18,300 bases of DNA from an uncultured Streptococcus sp. (GCA_905373305.1 CAJPSM010000019.1:1-18300); one strand, 5' to 3'. Counted from the first letter of the stretch, positions 1 to 10,741 are shown. Numbers and translations are program-made. The notes: generated from the letters alone by a model not told the origin.

Positions 1-46
1 TGTTCCATTCAGACTCACCGTGGCGAGCAAAAACCAATTTTACCAT
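1..46 (-). CDS. gpmA: 2,3-bisphosphoglycerate-dependent phosphoglycerate mutase, N-terminal fragment (cut by window edge)
   Basis: Only the first 15 codons lie in the window. They read MVKLVFARHGESEWN, which carries the RHGE motif of the histidine phosphatase superfamily; the His at position 9 is the one phosphorylated in the catalytic cycle of this family. The enzyme interconverts 3- and 2-phosphoglycerate in glycolysis, in the cytoplasm. The start is supported by an AAAGGAG ribosome site ending nine bases before the ATG. The motif and spacing are seen directly. Assignment to the dPGM (GpmA) branch rests on resemblance to the streptococcal protein from memory. The rest of the gene lies outside the window to the left. 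Confidence 0.88.
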   Translation of the reverse strand, partial: MVKLVFARHGESEWN

Positions 47-70
47 TAGATGGATTCTCCTTTAATTTTT

Positions 71-84
71 CGAGGTTGCCCTCG
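71..84 (-). promoter_or_regulatory. small GNRA-loop hairpin in the gpmA leader
   Basis: On the minus strand CGAGG and CCTCG form a 5-bp stem closed by a GCAA tetraloop, ending about ten bases before the gpmA ribosome site. No U-run follows, so it is not a terminator. It may help mRNA stability or simply be incidental. Confidence 0.4.
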
Positions 85-96
85 TTTATCTATTCC

Positions 97-102
97 ATTT
101 TA
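97..102 (-). promoter_or_regulatory. possible -10 box for gpmA
   Basis: TAAAAT on the minus strand would start transcription near position 90, just before the leader hairpin. No good -35 hexamer is seen at 16-18 bases, so this is a weak call. Confidence 0.3.
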
Positions 103-135
103 CACAATTTTTCACAAAAAAGCTAGTGAAAATCA

Positions 136-169
136 ACGAAAAAGAGAAGTGCTTTTCAGCCTTCTCTTT
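136..169 (-). terminator. intrinsic terminator after the small membrane protein gene
   Basis: On the minus strand a 9-bp stem (AAAGAGAAG with CTTCTCTTT, bases 161-169 and 141-149) with an 11-base loop is followed by a T-rich stretch. It lies about 65 bases downstream of the stop at 235 and before the gpmA promoter region, so it separates the two units. Confidence 0.7.
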
Positions 170-234
170 ATCACACTATCATAATTGTTCTCGATGGAGG
201 ATGAAATATTCCCACCCAAATAATTGGAAAACTA

Positions 235-615
235 CTACTCTTCAATTACAAACTTTTTCAATGTTCCAAAGTAAAGTGAACCACCAATAATGGTTAGAAT
301 TCCACCTACCCATCCCAACAATGGAATCAAGCCGACCGCACCACCTACAATGAGCAAAACAGAAGGTGCATTCGTAACACGTTCATCATCTTTATAATAA
401 ACAATAGCCACAATCCCCAGTACTAAAACAGCAATTTTAACCAATAACAAAATAATTGAGAGCCCTGTCAATGTCCCAACTGCTACATCTGCATCTTCAG
501 TTGCCGCAGCAGCTCCAACAGCCATCATAAACATGATAGCTGGCGCTAAAAGCAATACAATTCCTGAAATAAGACCAAAAATAGCATTGACACGAGCAAG
601 TGTATTTGTTTTCAT
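235..615 (-). CDS. small four-helix membrane protein of unknown function
   Basis: The 126-residue protein is almost wholly hydrophobic. About four membrane helices can be seen (roughly residues 8-36, 48-72, 83-97 and 99-116), with an acidic stretch TEDADVA between helices 1 and 2, a charged YYKDDERV segment after helix 2, and a short charged C-terminus. It has no signal-peptide cleavage site, catalytic motif or cysteines. The general shape recalls small DUF4064-type membrane proteins of Firmicutes, but I cannot confirm the family. The start follows an AAGGAG site six bases upstream. The gene stands alone, with its own promoter on the right and a terminator on the left. Function unknown. Confidence 0.75.
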   Translation of the reverse strand: MKTNTLARVNAIFGLISGIVLLLAPAIMFMMAVGAAAATEDADVAVGTLTGLSIILLLVKIAVLVLGIVAIVYYKDDERVTNAPSVLLIVGGAVGLIPLLGWVGGILTIIGGSLYFGTLKKFVIEE

Positions 616-645
616 AATAATCTCCTTAAAACTTTTATAGGTATT

Positions 646-674
646 ATTCTATCATAGTTTCTCTAAAAATTAAA
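646..674 (-). promoter_or_regulatory. promoter for the small membrane protein gene
   Basis: On the minus strand an extended -10 (TGA then TAGAAT, bases 646-654) lies 17 bases after TTTAAT (669-674). The expected start is near position 640, about 25 bases before the ATG. Confidence 0.5.
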
Positions 675-860
675 CAGTCTTATAAAATTTTATAATAAAT
701 ATTGATTTTCAAAAAATAGTTTTAAGTTCTATAGTCTCTTGATAATTATTAGAAATCTAAAATTATGAGAAAACTGAATAGTTGATTATTTTAATTATCT
801 ACACGGACAGGTTAGGAAAAACTTAATTTGAGGAAATAGACTAGGAAATTTTTCCATGAT

Positions 861-907
861 AAAACGCATAATATCAAGGCACTTGAACTCTTGATATTAT
901 GCGTTTT
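861..907 (-). terminator. terminator after ileS with perfect 18-bp stem
   Basis: Bases 861-878 and 890-907 are perfect inverted complements of 18 bp with an 11-base loop. The outer end is AAAACGC/GCGTTTT, so U-runs arise on either strand. It sits 36 bases after the ileS stop at 943 and is the natural end of the ileS transcript. It could also block transcription in the opposite direction. Confidence 0.85.
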
Positions 908-942
908 TATGATTTTAGCGACCTTTCTCAGTCTCTTTCTGA

Positions 943-3735
943 TTATTTCGCTTCAAATCCTTCTGCGACCGCGTCCGCAAAGTTTTCTTCTACGATGCTT
1001 GCACAGTGGTCACAGATGACTGCATGGTAGCTACGTTCTGCAGTAGTTGGATCGATACGACGGCAACGGTCACAAACTTCACCTGCTGCACGTTCAACTG
1101 TAAAGGCAACATCTTCAAAGCTAACTGCACTCTCTGGAGCTGGTCCTTCTGCGATGGTCAATTCAGACACGATCAAAAGTTGAGCTACATTGCTGTCCAC
1201 TGCTCCAAGAAGAGTTTTCACCACTTCATTTGGATAAACTGTCAAGTGTGCTTCAAGTGATTTACCAATTACTTTTGCATTACGAGCTTCTTCCAAGGCT
1301 TTTTGAGCTTGTCCACGGAAGTCCATAAAGGCTGCCCATGTATCCAAGATTTCTTCTTGGTTCGCAAAAGTTTCCGCTTCTGGTAATTCTGACAATTGAA
1401 CGAAGTCTTCTGCTTCAAACTCAAGATATGACCAGATTTCTTCCGCAGTGTGAGGAAGGATTGGTGTCAAGAGTTTCGTGATTTTGACAAGGATGTCATA
1501 GAAAACAGTCTGCATTTGACGACGTTCCAATGATTTAGCACCTTCGATGTAAACAACATCTTTGGCAAAATCAAGGTAGAAGGCTGACAAATCAACATTG
1601 ATAAAGTTCACCAAGGCCTTGTAGATAGTCAAGAATTCAAAGTCCGCATAAGCATCACGAATAGTCTTGACGAGTTGGTTAAAGCGAATGGTCATATACT
1701 TATCAACAGAGCGAAGCTCATCGTAAGCTACTGCGTCCTGCGCTGGGTTAAAGTCAGAAGTGTTGGCGATCAAGAAACGAAGAGTGTTACGGATCTTACG
1801 GTAGGTTTCAGAAACTTGGCTCAAGATATCCATAGAGATACGAACGTCGTTGCTAGAGTCTACACTTGTCACCCAGAGACGTAGGATTTCCGCGCCAAAT
1901 TGTTTTTCAACATCGCTTGGCGCAATGGTATTTCCAAGGGATTTAGACATCTTCTCACCTTTACCGTCAAGGGCAAAACCTTGTGACAAGATTTGTTTGT
2001 AAGGAGCCACGCCATGGTTGGCAACAGATGTGATAAGTGAAGAGTTGAACCAACCACGGTATTGGTCAGAACCTTCAAGGTAGAGGTCTGCTGGATATTT
2101 GAGTTCTGGACGGTTGACCACTACTCCATTCCATGATGAACCTGAGTCAAACCAAACGTCCATGATGTCTGTTTCTTTCTTGAATTCACCATTTGGTGAA
2201 CCTGGATGTGTAAATCCTTCTGGCAAGAGGTCTTTAGCATCGCGTTCCCACCATATGATAGAACCATGTTCCTCAAAGAGTTGAGCCACGTGTTCAATGG
2301 TTTCAGCTGTCATAATTGGTGTTCCGTCTTCAGCATAGAAGATAGGAAGAGGAACTCCCCAAGCACGCTGACGAGAGATGACCCAGTCACCACGGTCACG
2401 AATCATGTTGTAAAGGCGCACTTTACCCCATTCTGAATGGAACTTCACTTTTTCAATTTCATCCAAGATTTCTTGGCGGAATTTTGATACAGAAGCAAAC
2501 CATTGTGGCACTGCACGCCAGATGATTGGTTTCTTGGTACGCCAGTCAAATGGATAGGAGTGAGAGATTTCTTCTTGGGCAAGGAGAAGATTACCAAGTT
2601 TCTCGATAACAGTTGGTACAACCTTATCGTAGAATTGACCTTCGAACTCAGCACCAGCATTTGCCATCATGATACCGCGTTCATTAACCGTTACAGCAAC
2701 TTCAAGACCGTTGGCAACACCGACATTGTAGTCATCCTCACCAAAACCAGGGGCTGTATGGACGATACCAGTACCAGAATCTGTTGTAACGTGGTCACCA
2801 AGGATCACCAGTTCATCTACTGCTGTATCCCATGGGTGAACTGTCACGATGTGGTTCAATTCTTGACCACGATAAGTCGCCAAAACTTGAACATCAGCCC
2901 AGCCAAACTTTTCAGACAAACTATTCAACAATTCTGAAGCAACTACAAACTTACGAGCTTCGCCAGCTGGTTGTACCAATACATAATCAATATCCGCTCC
3001 AACTGTCAAACCACGAGAAGCTGTGATGGTAAATGGAGTTGTTGTCCAAACAACAATATAAGTATCTGTATCTAGGATACCTTTACCATCTTTTACCTTG
3101 TTGGCATAGTAAAGAGAAGTTGAAAGCAAATCATGGTATTCAATTTCCGCTTCGGCAAGCGCTGACTCAGATGACCATGACCAGTAAACTGGCTTGGCAC
3201 CACGGTAGATATAGCCTTTTTTAGCCATTTCACCAAAGACGCGGATTTGAGCTGCCTCATAGTCTGGAGTCAAGGTCACATAAGGATTTTCCCAGTCACC
3301 AGAAACCCCCAAACGCTTGAAGTCTTCCCGTTGCTTATCTACTTGAGAAAGAGCATATTCACGGCAAAGTTTCAAGTACTCAACCAAGTCCATTTCTTTG
3401 CGTTTGACACCTTGTTTCGCCAAAACTTGCTCGATTGGCAGACCATGTGTATCCCAACCTGGAATATATGGCGCATAAAAACCTGACATGGATTTTGAAC
3501 GAACAATAATATCTTTAGAAATCTTGTTCATAGCGTGTCCAACGTGGATATTTCCGTTTGCATAGGGAGGACCATCATGCAAAGTGAAATGCGGTTTTCC
3601 TTGGTTCAATTCTTGACGACGTTGGTAAAGTTTTGCTTCTTCCCATTCTTTTTGCCAGATTGGTTCTTTATTTGGCAAGCCAGCACGCATTGGAAAATCT
3701 GTCTTTCCAAGATTAAGGGTATCTTTGAGTTTCAT
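943..3735 (-). CDS. ileS: isoleucyl-tRNA synthetase
   Basis: Class I aminoacyl-tRNA synthetase that charges tRNA-Ile in the cytoplasm. At 930 residues it has the full bacterial length. The ATP-binding signature HVGH (HIGH type) is at residues 64-67 and KMSKS at 595-599. The editing (CP1) domain is shown by WTTTPFT near 230 and [10 protein letters not shown] near 321. A C-terminal zinc-binding module has two Cys-x2-Cys pairs (Cys888/891 and Cys908/911). The start ATG follows AAAGGAG by five bases. A T-box leader lies directly upstream and a strong terminator follows, so the gene forms its own transcription unit downstream of divIVA, responding to uncharged tRNA-Ile. It is the ordinary house copy; no defect was seen. 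Confidence 0.97.
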   Translation of the reverse strand: MKLKDTLNLGKTDFPMRAGLPNKEPIWQKEWEEAKLYQRRQELNQGKPHFTLHDGPPYANGNIHVGHAMNKISKDIIVRSKSMSGFYAPYIPGWDTHGLPIEQVLAKQGVKRKEMDLVEYLKLCREYALSQVDKQREDFKRLGVSGDWENPYVTLTPDYEAAQIRVFGEMAKKGYIYRGAKPVYWSWSSESALAEAEIEYHDLLSTSLYYANKVKDGKGILDTDTYIVVWTTTPFTITASRGLTVGADIDYVLVQPAGEARKFVVASELLNSLSEKFGWADVQVLATYRGQELNHIVTVHPWDTAVDELVILGDHVTTDSGTGIVHTAPGFGEDDYNVGVANGLEVAVTVNERGIMMANAGAEFEGQFYDKVVPTVIEKLGNLLLAQEEISHSYPFDWRTKKPIIWRAVPQWFASVSKFRQEILDEIEKVKFHSEWGKVRLYNMIRDRGDWVISRQRAWGVPLPIFYAEDGTPIMTAETIEHVAQLFEEHGSIIWWERDAKDLLPEGFTHPGSPNGEFKKETDIMDVWFDSGSSWNGVVVNRPELKYPADLYLEGSDQYRGWFNSSLITSVANHGVAPYKQILSQGFALDGKGEKMSKSLGNTIAPSDVEKQFGAEILRLWVTSVDSSNDVRISMDILSQVSETYRKIRNTLRFLIANTSDFNPAQDAVAYDELRSVDKYMTIRFNQLVKTIRDAYADFEFLTIYKALVNFINVDLSAFYLDFAKDVVYIEGAKSLERRQMQTVFYDILVKITKLLTPILPHTAEEIWSYLEFEAEDFVQLSELPEAETFANQEEILDTWAAFMDFRGQAQKALEEARNAKVIGKSLEAHLTVYPNEVVKTLLGAVDSNVAQLLIVSELTIAEGPAPESAVSFEDVAFTVERAAGEVCDRCRRIDPTTAERSYHAVICDHCASIVEENFADAVAEGFEAK

Positions 3736-3765
3736 ATTATCTCCTTTAATTATATACTAAAATAC

Positions 3766-3990
3766 AAAAACCACGACTCGCTAAAAAGGACGAAAATCGT
3801 GGTACCACCTTTGTTCGGAAAAAGACTTTGTCTTTTCCCCTCTTGTCCCGTAACGTGGGGAACGTCCAGTCTTACTGTTTTCAGACTGGATTGCTTGAGA
3901 GGATAATCTCACCACTAGGGATTGCAGGACTCACACCGTCTCCTACTCGCTGGAAATATAGTTGGTCAGATCTTGTTCTCACATTTATTC
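3766..3990 (-). promoter_or_regulatory. T-box leader (tRNA-Ile sensing) of ileS
   Basis: Reading on the minus strand, the leader shows a Stem I region with the conserved GGTGTGAGTCC (near 3937-3927), a candidate isoleucine specifier ATC (3904-3902, with an overlapping-region ATT just 5'), an 8-bp hairpin (3890-3883 with 3872-3865), a Stem III-like hairpin around AAAGAC/GTCTTT, the T-box AAGGTGGTACCACG (3811-3798), and the terminator stem ACCACGA/TCGTGGT (3803-3797 with 3776-3770) ending in five Ts. The T-box overlaps the terminator's 5' arm, which is the classic antiterminator/terminator switch: uncharged tRNA-Ile stabilises the antiterminator and lets ileS be transcribed. The specifier position is inferred, because I did not fold the leader. 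Confidence 0.93.
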
Positions 3991-3991
3991 T

Positions 3992-4876
3992 TTATAATAT
4001 TGTAACAGATTCTTGTTGGGCTTCATGTCCAGTAGTTGAAGAGGCAGTTCCAGTTGCTGATGGCGATACTGATAAATACTCTGTCACGATTTCTGAATCC
4101 TCATGTTGTGACTCAACTGAATGAGACTGTATCTCTTCTACAAGCATATTAATGTCTAGGCCATGATTTTCCACTTGATTGTTAACTTGCTGGGCTTCAA
4201 ACTCAGCCAATTCTTTGTTGCCCGCCTCAATCCGTGCTTGTAACTCCGCCATTTCCTCAGGTGAAAATTGACGTGTCATATCAATTGGCTCTTCTTCTGG
4301 TTGCGAAGGAACAGCTTCTCCCAAGACCTCACCTACGACTTCTTTGAAGGCTTCATCACTTGTTTGGAGATAAGTCGCAGTCGGACGAAGAATATCTTCC
4401 CAATCTGAAGATTCGACAATGGCCAACTGGCTCTCAATCGTAGACTTGAGGCGTTGATGGAATACACGACTCTTGTTCTTCAACTCTTCTGTCTCAACAG
4501 CTACTTTCTTAGCATTATCTGTTGCCTGACGTAGGATTTCATTAGCCTTGTATTTCGCCTCTTCAAGGAGACGCTGGGCATCTTGCTCAGCCTGTTGAAT
4601 AATATTGTTTGAGCGCTCTTGAGCAGCTTGCTTTACACGTTCAGCCGTATCTTGAGCAATCAAAACAGACTGGCTCAACGAATCCTTCATCTCATCAAAG
4701 TAAGATAAGCGCTCTTCTAAACTTCTAATGTGTCTTTCCATTTCGTGATTATTGCGGACTAAGTCCTCGTAATCACGAACAACAATATCAAGAAATTCAT
4801 CTACTTCTTCTGGATCAAACCCTCTGAATTTCGTAGAAAAGGTTTTATCTTTAATTTCTAATGATGTAATTGGCAT
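3992..4876 (-). CDS. divIVA: DivIVA cell-division/septum-site coiled-coil protein
   Basis: DivIVA gathers at curved membrane (septum and poles) and in streptococci coordinates septal and peripheral wall growth and is phosphorylated by StkP. The start at 4876 gives the family N-terminus MPITSLEIKDKTF, with the membrane-inserting Phe17-Arg18 in FRGFDPEEVDEFLD. It is preceded by GAGG six bases upstream. An upstream in-frame GTG at 4888 overlaps the ylmH stop and adds only four residues, so it was not chosen. Long coiled coils span about residues 30-165. The tail from about residue 225 is acidic, rich in Ser/Thr/Gln/Glu, and at 294 residues total is longer than the roughly 262-residue pneumococcal protein I recall. 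Last gene of the ftsA-to-divIVA cluster. Confidence 0.95.
   Translation of the reverse strand: MPITSLEIKDKTFSTKFRGFDPEEVDEFLDIVVRDYEDLVRNNHEMERHIRSLEERLSYFDEMKDSLSQSVLIAQDTAERVKQAAQERSNNIIQQAEQDAQRLLEEAKYKANEILRQATDNAKKVAVETEELKNKSRVFHQRLKSTIESQLAIVESSDWEDILRPTATYLQTSDEAFKEVVGEVLGEAVPSQPEEEPIDMTRQFSPEEMAELQARIEAGNKELAEFEAQQVNNQVENHGLDINMLVEEIQSHSVESQHEDSEIVTEYLSVSPSATGTASSTTGHEAQQESVTIL
3999..4007 (-). promoter_or_regulatory. likely extended -10 promoter of the ileS T-box transcript
   Basis: TGT followed by TACAAT on the minus strand lies inside the last codons of divIVA. The transcript would begin at about the divIVA stop codon, just before Stem I. No clear -35 is seen; the extended -10 would have to suffice. 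Confidence 0.5.
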
Positions 4877-4884
4877 ACTTTTCC

Positions 4885-5676
4885 TCACTTACTTAATAAT
4901 AATTGGATAGTCAGTTTTATCTTATCCCTTTTAGTTTGCCCATTTTCTTTGACAATCTTCAGACGACCAAACTTTCTCACACTAATCAAATCCCCTACAG
5001 CTACTAGATAATCTAATTTTTCAATGGGATGGTAGTTTACCTGAACAGATTTTTTCTCTATGAGTTGACTAGCCTGCTTTCTGGATAATTTCAAAGCACT
5101 TGATAAGAGGGCATCCAAACGAAAACTGGAAATCAAAATCTCTTGTTCTTGATAATTGATCTCAGATATGATTTTATCGGTGAAAGGACATTCCTCCAGC
5201 GACACAGGTAACCTGGCAATCTTTTGTATCCCATCCTGAAACAGAGGGATAAAATCACGATTGACAAAAATCTGTGCTCTCTTTTCATCTACCAAGATAT
5301 CACCAAAGAGCTTACGATCAATTCCTAGTTGATTGATGATTGTCCCCAAAATCTTTGCATGTGTTAGCTGTTCAAATCTACTTGGATAACGGATCTCTAG
5401 CAATGCCATTTCAAAATCTGACAGTGTCGGACTGAAATAGTCTGGATACAGAAGGACACGGACAAATTCCGTATGGATATATTCTCCGCTACTCACACAG
5501 CCCAGTCCATAGGTCCCAGCCAAAACCCTCAATATATGTTCCTGATGCGGGTTGACAAAAGCAGTGAGGACAGGAGTATAAGTATCTTCCACCCGCTTGA
5601 TCCACTCTAATCCCTTATCAATAAAGGGAGCATCAGCAAGGGAAAAGTGCTGGTAAATCGCTTTATTTGTCATCAT
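4885..5676 (-). CDS. ylmH: YlmH, S4-domain RNA-binding protein of the division cluster
   Basis: The 263-residue cytoplasmic protein carries a C-terminal S4 RNA-binding domain (about residues 185-243, with SSALKLSRKQASQLIEKKSV and a VAVGD turn). The N-terminal two-thirds is the conserved YlmH-specific region. In Firmicutes YlmH is linked to ribosome-associated quality control and tRNA/50S binding; that role is from family knowledge. The start ATG overlaps the ylmG stop in an ATGA, with a second ATG directly after it, and no strong ribosome site is visible, so translation is probably coupled to ylmG. The stop TGA overlaps a spurious upstream GTG of divIVA. Confidence 0.92.
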   Translation of the reverse strand: MMTNKAIYQHFSLADAPFIDKGLEWIKRVEDTYTPVLTAFVNPHQEHILRVLAGTYGLGCVSSGEYIHTEFVRVLLYPDYFSPTLSDFEMALLEIRYPSRFEQLTHAKILGTIINQLGIDRKLFGDILVDEKRAQIFVNRDFIPLFQDGIQKIARLPVSLEECPFTDKIISEINYQEQEILISSFRLDALLSSALKLSRKQASQLIEKKSVQVNYHPIEKLDYLVAVGDLISVRKFGRLKIVKENGQTKRDKIKLTIQLLLSK

Positions 5677-5933
5677 ATTATCAACAAGAAACGAATCAAG
5701 CTGTCACCCAAAAAACGGACGATTAAGATTGCCAGCCAAATGGATAAATCCAAACCTCCAAATTGTAAAGGTAAACGGCGAAGTGGATCAACAATCGGTC
5801 TAATCAGTTTTTCCAGTAAACGTTCTAGTGAACTACCGTAAGAATTTGGAAACCAAGAGAGGAGTGCATAGATTAACAAAAGCAGGGAATAGATATTCAC
5901 TGCATTTTGGATCAGACGAATTAGAAAAATCAT
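5673..5933 (-). CDS. ylmG: YlmG/YggT family small membrane protein
   Basis: The 86-residue protein has two hydrophobic helices (about residues 5-27 and 63-84) around a conserved loop containing LSWFPNSYGSSLERLLEKL and the PIVDPLRRLPLQFGGLDLS stretch typical of the YggT family (PF02325). Members are membrane proteins tied to cell shape, division and nucleoid distribution in bacteria and chloroplasts; the molecular role is unknown. The ATG shares one base with the sepF stop (TAATG), a strong sign of translational coupling. Its stop overlaps the ylmH start. Confidence 0.93.
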   Translation of the reverse strand: MIFLIRLIQNAVNIYSLLLLIYALLSWFPNSYGSSLERLLEKLIRPIVDPLRRLPLQFGGLDLSIWLAILIVRFLGDSLIRFLLII

Positions 5934-6466
5934 TATTTCGCTCTACTTCGTTTAATATCAAAACCAAATTCTGCACTTTGAGAATCATCAGGCAACTTGA
6001 TATCTTCAATATTCACAACCACATTGACTGGTGTCAACAAATACATTGTACTCGCAACTTTTTTCAGATTACCTGCCAAAACATGACGGGCACCGTCCAG
6101 ATAGTCTAGACAACGACGAGCCTGAACCTCTGTCATGTACTGGAAGTCAATCAAGATACTTTCATTTCCAGCCAATAAATCCACAATCTCTGTTGCATCC
6201 TCATATTTTCTAGGATAACGAACATCAATCGTTACTTTTTCATCTGTACGATGACTTTGCATAGCCAATTCTTGTTGACGAGCATGTAAGCGAGTGATGT
6301 TGGCATCTTTGGAAGTGGTTGATTGAAACTGCGCTGGCAGTTCTTTAGAAGCTGAACTCGATGAAGCAATCATCTGCTCATCCTGAGGTTGATAAGTCGC
6401 AGTTGTTTCTTCCCCATCTTCTGTAAAATAATCTATAAATTTATCAAATCTATCTTTTAAAGACAT
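5933..6466 (-). CDS. sepF: SepF, FtsZ-binding cell-division protein
   Basis: SepF anchors and bundles FtsZ filaments at the septum. The protein has 177 residues. The N-terminal amphipathic membrane helix ([14 protein letters not shown]) is followed by a Gln/Ser/Thr-rich linker (about residues 20-70) and the globular SepF domain (about 75-165), which contains the [19 protein letters not shown] segment and the [10 protein letters not shown] motif. The ribosome site AGGAGAG sits four bases before the ATG and overlaps the ylmE stop. Placement with ftsZ, ylmE and ylmG matches the conserved Gram-positive cluster. No defect was seen. Confidence 0.96.
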   Translation of the reverse strand: MSLKDRFDKFIDYFTEDGEETTATYQPQDEQMIASSSSASKELPAQFQSTTSKDANITRLHARQQELAMQSHRTDEKVTIDVRYPRKYEDATEIVDLLAGNESILIDFQYMTEVQARRCLDYLDGARHVLAGNLKKVASTMYLLTPVNVVVNIEDIKLPDDSQSAEFGFDIKRSRAK

Positions 6467-6475
6467 AGATCTCTC

Positions 6476-7147
6476 CTATTTAAAAAATGCTGTGCCAATT
6501 CGAACAAAGGTCGAACCAAATTGAATCGCTTCCTTATAGTCACGACTCATGCCCATGCTCAACTCTGTCATCGGCATATTAGGAATTTGTTTTTCCCTAA
6601 TTTCTGCTTGCAGTTCCTGAGTTTTCTTGAAAATTTGTTTCAATTCATCAGAATCTGCCTCAAAAGGAGCCATGGTCATCAAACCAACATACTCAATCTG
6701 ATCTAGCTGAGCTAAGTATGGCAAAAGTTCTAGTAATTCTTCTTTTGAAAAACCATGCTTGCTTTCTTCTCCTGAAATATTGACCTGTAGGAAACACTTG
6801 ATAACATGATCTGTTCTCTTTTGAATCTCCTGTGCCAATTTAAAGGAATCTAAAGCATGAAAGTAATCCACAAAAGGGATTACTTCTTTGACCTTCCGTC
6901 TTTGTAGCGTTCCAATCAAATGCCAAGTGACAGGGAATTCCTTTAACGTCTGATATTTTTCTAAAAATTTATCAACACGATTTTCACCAATATGATGAAC
7001 ACCCAGGGGAAGCAGGGCTTCCGCTGTTTTTACGTCCACATATTTCGTCACTGCAATAATTGAAACAGAAGCTGGATCACGATTGGCTTCTCGGCTAGCT
7101 TCAGCGACCTGCTGAAAAACGAACTCTGTATTTTTTTTCAAATCCAT
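6476..7147 (-). CDS. ylmE: YggS/YlmE family pyridoxal-phosphate homeostasis protein
   Basis: The 223-residue protein has the alanine-racemase-like TIM-barrel fold of the YggS/PROSC family. The PLP-binding lysine is Lys35 in IIAVTKYVD. It is followed by GVHHIGENRVDKFLEK, then by WHLIGTLQRRK, LQVNISGEESKHGF and LSMGMSRDY, all family signatures; the last is the phosphate-binding region. These proteins bind PLP without a strong enzymatic activity and keep vitamin B6 and amino-acid pools balanced. It starts four bases after the ftsZ stop, without a clear ribosome site, so coupled translation is likely. Confidence 0.95.
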   Translation of the reverse strand: MDLKKNTEFVFQQVAEASREANRDPASVSIIAVTKYVDVKTAEALLPLGVHHIGENRVDKFLEKYQTLKEFPVTWHLIGTLQRRKVKEVIPFVDYFHALDSFKLAQEIQKRTDHVIKCFLQVNISGEESKHGFSKEELLELLPYLAQLDQIEYVGLMTMAPFEADSDELKQIFKKTQELQAEIREKQIPNMPMTELSMGMSRDYKEAIQFGSTFVRIGTAFFK

Positions 7148-7150
7148 TGA

Positions 7151-9799
<2,649 letters not shown>

Positions 9800-9800
<1 letters not shown>

Positions 9801-9805
9801 TACAT
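9800..9805 (-). promoter_or_regulatory. start-stop codon pair (ATG TAA) overlapping the ftsA start
   Basis: On the minus strand ATG (9805-9803) is followed at once by TAA (9802-9800), whose last A is the first base of the ftsA ATG. The GAGG ribosome site (9814-9811) lies five bases before this first ATG and ten before the ftsA ATG. A ribosome could start here, stop, and restart on ftsA. The arrangement is seen; any regulatory use is inferred. Confidence 0.45.
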
Positions 9806-9845
9806 TGCGTCCTCTCTGTCTTCCAAGTTTCTCACTTCTATTTTC

Positions 9846-9871
9846 AATAACTGTGACAAGACACAGCTATT
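9846..9871 (-). promoter_or_regulatory. stem-loop at the expected 5' end of the ftsA mRNA
   Basis: Ten-base arms (9846-9855 and 9862-9871) pair with one G-U, closing a six-base loop. The stem begins about eight bases after the -10 box, so it should sit at the extreme 5' end of the transcript, which is often a stabilising position. Confidence 0.55.
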
Positions 9872-9879
9872 CACAAAAT

Positions 9880-9888
9880 ATTATAACA
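9880..9888 (-). promoter_or_regulatory. extended -10 promoter of the ftsA operon
   Basis: TGT followed by the consensus TATAAT on the minus strand. A -35 match is poor. The expected start is near 9873, giving a leader of about 70 bases. Confidence 0.65.
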
Positions 9889-10016
9889 CAAAAAATCCAA
9901 TCGTGCTTAGTTTTTCATAAATTTCCTCTAGGTTTTTTGTAAAAGTCTTTTGAACAATTTTTCTCAGGAGCAATCATTATTTTTATATCCTTACAGCTAT
10001 ATTTCACATATTTAAT

Positions 10017-10050
10017 CAAAAAAAGAGAAGGCCTTCTTAGGCTTTCTCTT
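10017..10050 (-). terminator. intrinsic terminator overlapping the end of the YwaF-like gene
   Basis: The arms 10040-10050 and 10023-10033 pair over 11 positions with one mismatch and a six-base loop, followed by a run of seven to eight Ts on the minus strand. The stop codon TAA (10039-10037) lies in the loop, so the last coding bases form the 5' arm. It separates this gene from the ftsA operon. Confidence 0.85.
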
Positions 10051-10741
10051 GAATCATTTTTTCTGCTCTTTGTTGCAAAAAGACCTCTAGTACTTTTGCA
10101 GTCAAGCTGATAGTTGCTACCAACACACTGGACACGATGAGGTAATTCGCTAGTAGTCCGTGATTCCCCACTAGTGGTGGTTTCGTTAAAAATCCATAAT
10201 CTCCACCTACAACCAAGTTGACAACACCTATCAAGGCATTTAGAGAAAATGTAATCACTGTCACATTTTTCAAATTGAGTAGGGAAGCTTCATAATTCTT
10301 AAACAAGTATAGGAGCGCATTCCCCAAAAGTGCCACGTGTCCGATGATAAAGGACAGAATGGTCACATGCGGAAACGGATAAGGATCAAAGAGTGGGTAT
10401 GCCAGAGCTGCAGTTGCTCCAAAGGCTCCTAGAAGGGCAAAGTATTGCTTGTACTTGGAAGTTCCTGGAATCAAGAGCATAACAAACATGGCGATACGGC
10501 AATGATAGAATGGCAAACTTTCTGACAGGGGCATTTGGTTCCCCCAATACCAGCTATACAGAACAATCAGTTGAAGAGACTGAAGGATCTGAATAAAACG
10601 CTGGTAAGCCACCTTGTCACGGTAACGATATGAAACATAGAAAGTAAGAGCCAGTAAACATAACAAACCAATATACCAGTGGAGTTCGAACTGGGGCGGT
10701 TCTGATATCTGTGTGGTAAATAATTGTTCCCACAAATTCAT
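10037..10741 (-). CDS. TIGR02206/YwaF-like integral membrane protein
   Basis: A 234-residue protein with about seven hydrophobic segments. Visible family-like marks are SLPFYHCRIAMF near residue 75, DPYPFPHVTILSFIIGH near 118-134 and GNHGLLANYL near 193. These agree with the TIGR02206 (YwaF-like) family, whose function is unknown. The start follows GAGGAA by six bases. The gene sits between the Nudix gene and ftsA but has its own promoter and terminator, so it is probably a separate unit that can also receive read-through from the ddl-murF-Nudix side, as no terminator was seen after the Nudix gene. Family assignment is from memory; function unknown. Confidence 0.8.
   Translation of the reverse strand: MNLWEQLFTTQISEPPQFELHWYIGLLCLLALTFYVSYRYRDKVAYQRFIQILQSLQLIVLYSWYWGNQMPLSESLPFYHCRIAMFVMLLIPGTSKYKQYFALLGAFGATAALAYPLFDPYPFPHVTILSFIIGHVALLGNALLYLFKNYEASLLNLKNVTVITFSLNALIGVVNLVVGGDYGFLTKPPLVGNHGLLANYLIVSSVLVATISLTAKVLEVFLQQRAEKMIQEKA

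Larger units (their letters stand above)
616..942. other. gene-free AT-rich spacer between ileS and the small membrane gene
   Basis: This 327-base stretch holds the promoter of the small membrane gene (646-674) and the ileS terminator (861-907). Between about 680 and 860 the DNA is strongly AT-rich with many stops in all frames. I see no ORF with a convincing ribosome site and no BOX or RUP repeat. Confidence 0.6.

Noticed and set aside
616..942. BOX, RUP or IS remnant in the largest left-hand spacer
   Set aside because: No match to the BOX or RUP consensus as I know them, no terminal inverted repeats with target duplication, and no transposase fragment.
2503..2937. 144-codon plus-strand ORF inside ileS
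   Set aside because: Antisense shadow of a strongly conserved synthetase gene; no ribosome site, and the translation has no recognisable domain.
3535..4124. Overlapping plus-strand ORFs across the ileS leader and divIVA end
   Set aside because: They run through the T-box and terminator in antisense; the structured leader explains this region fully.
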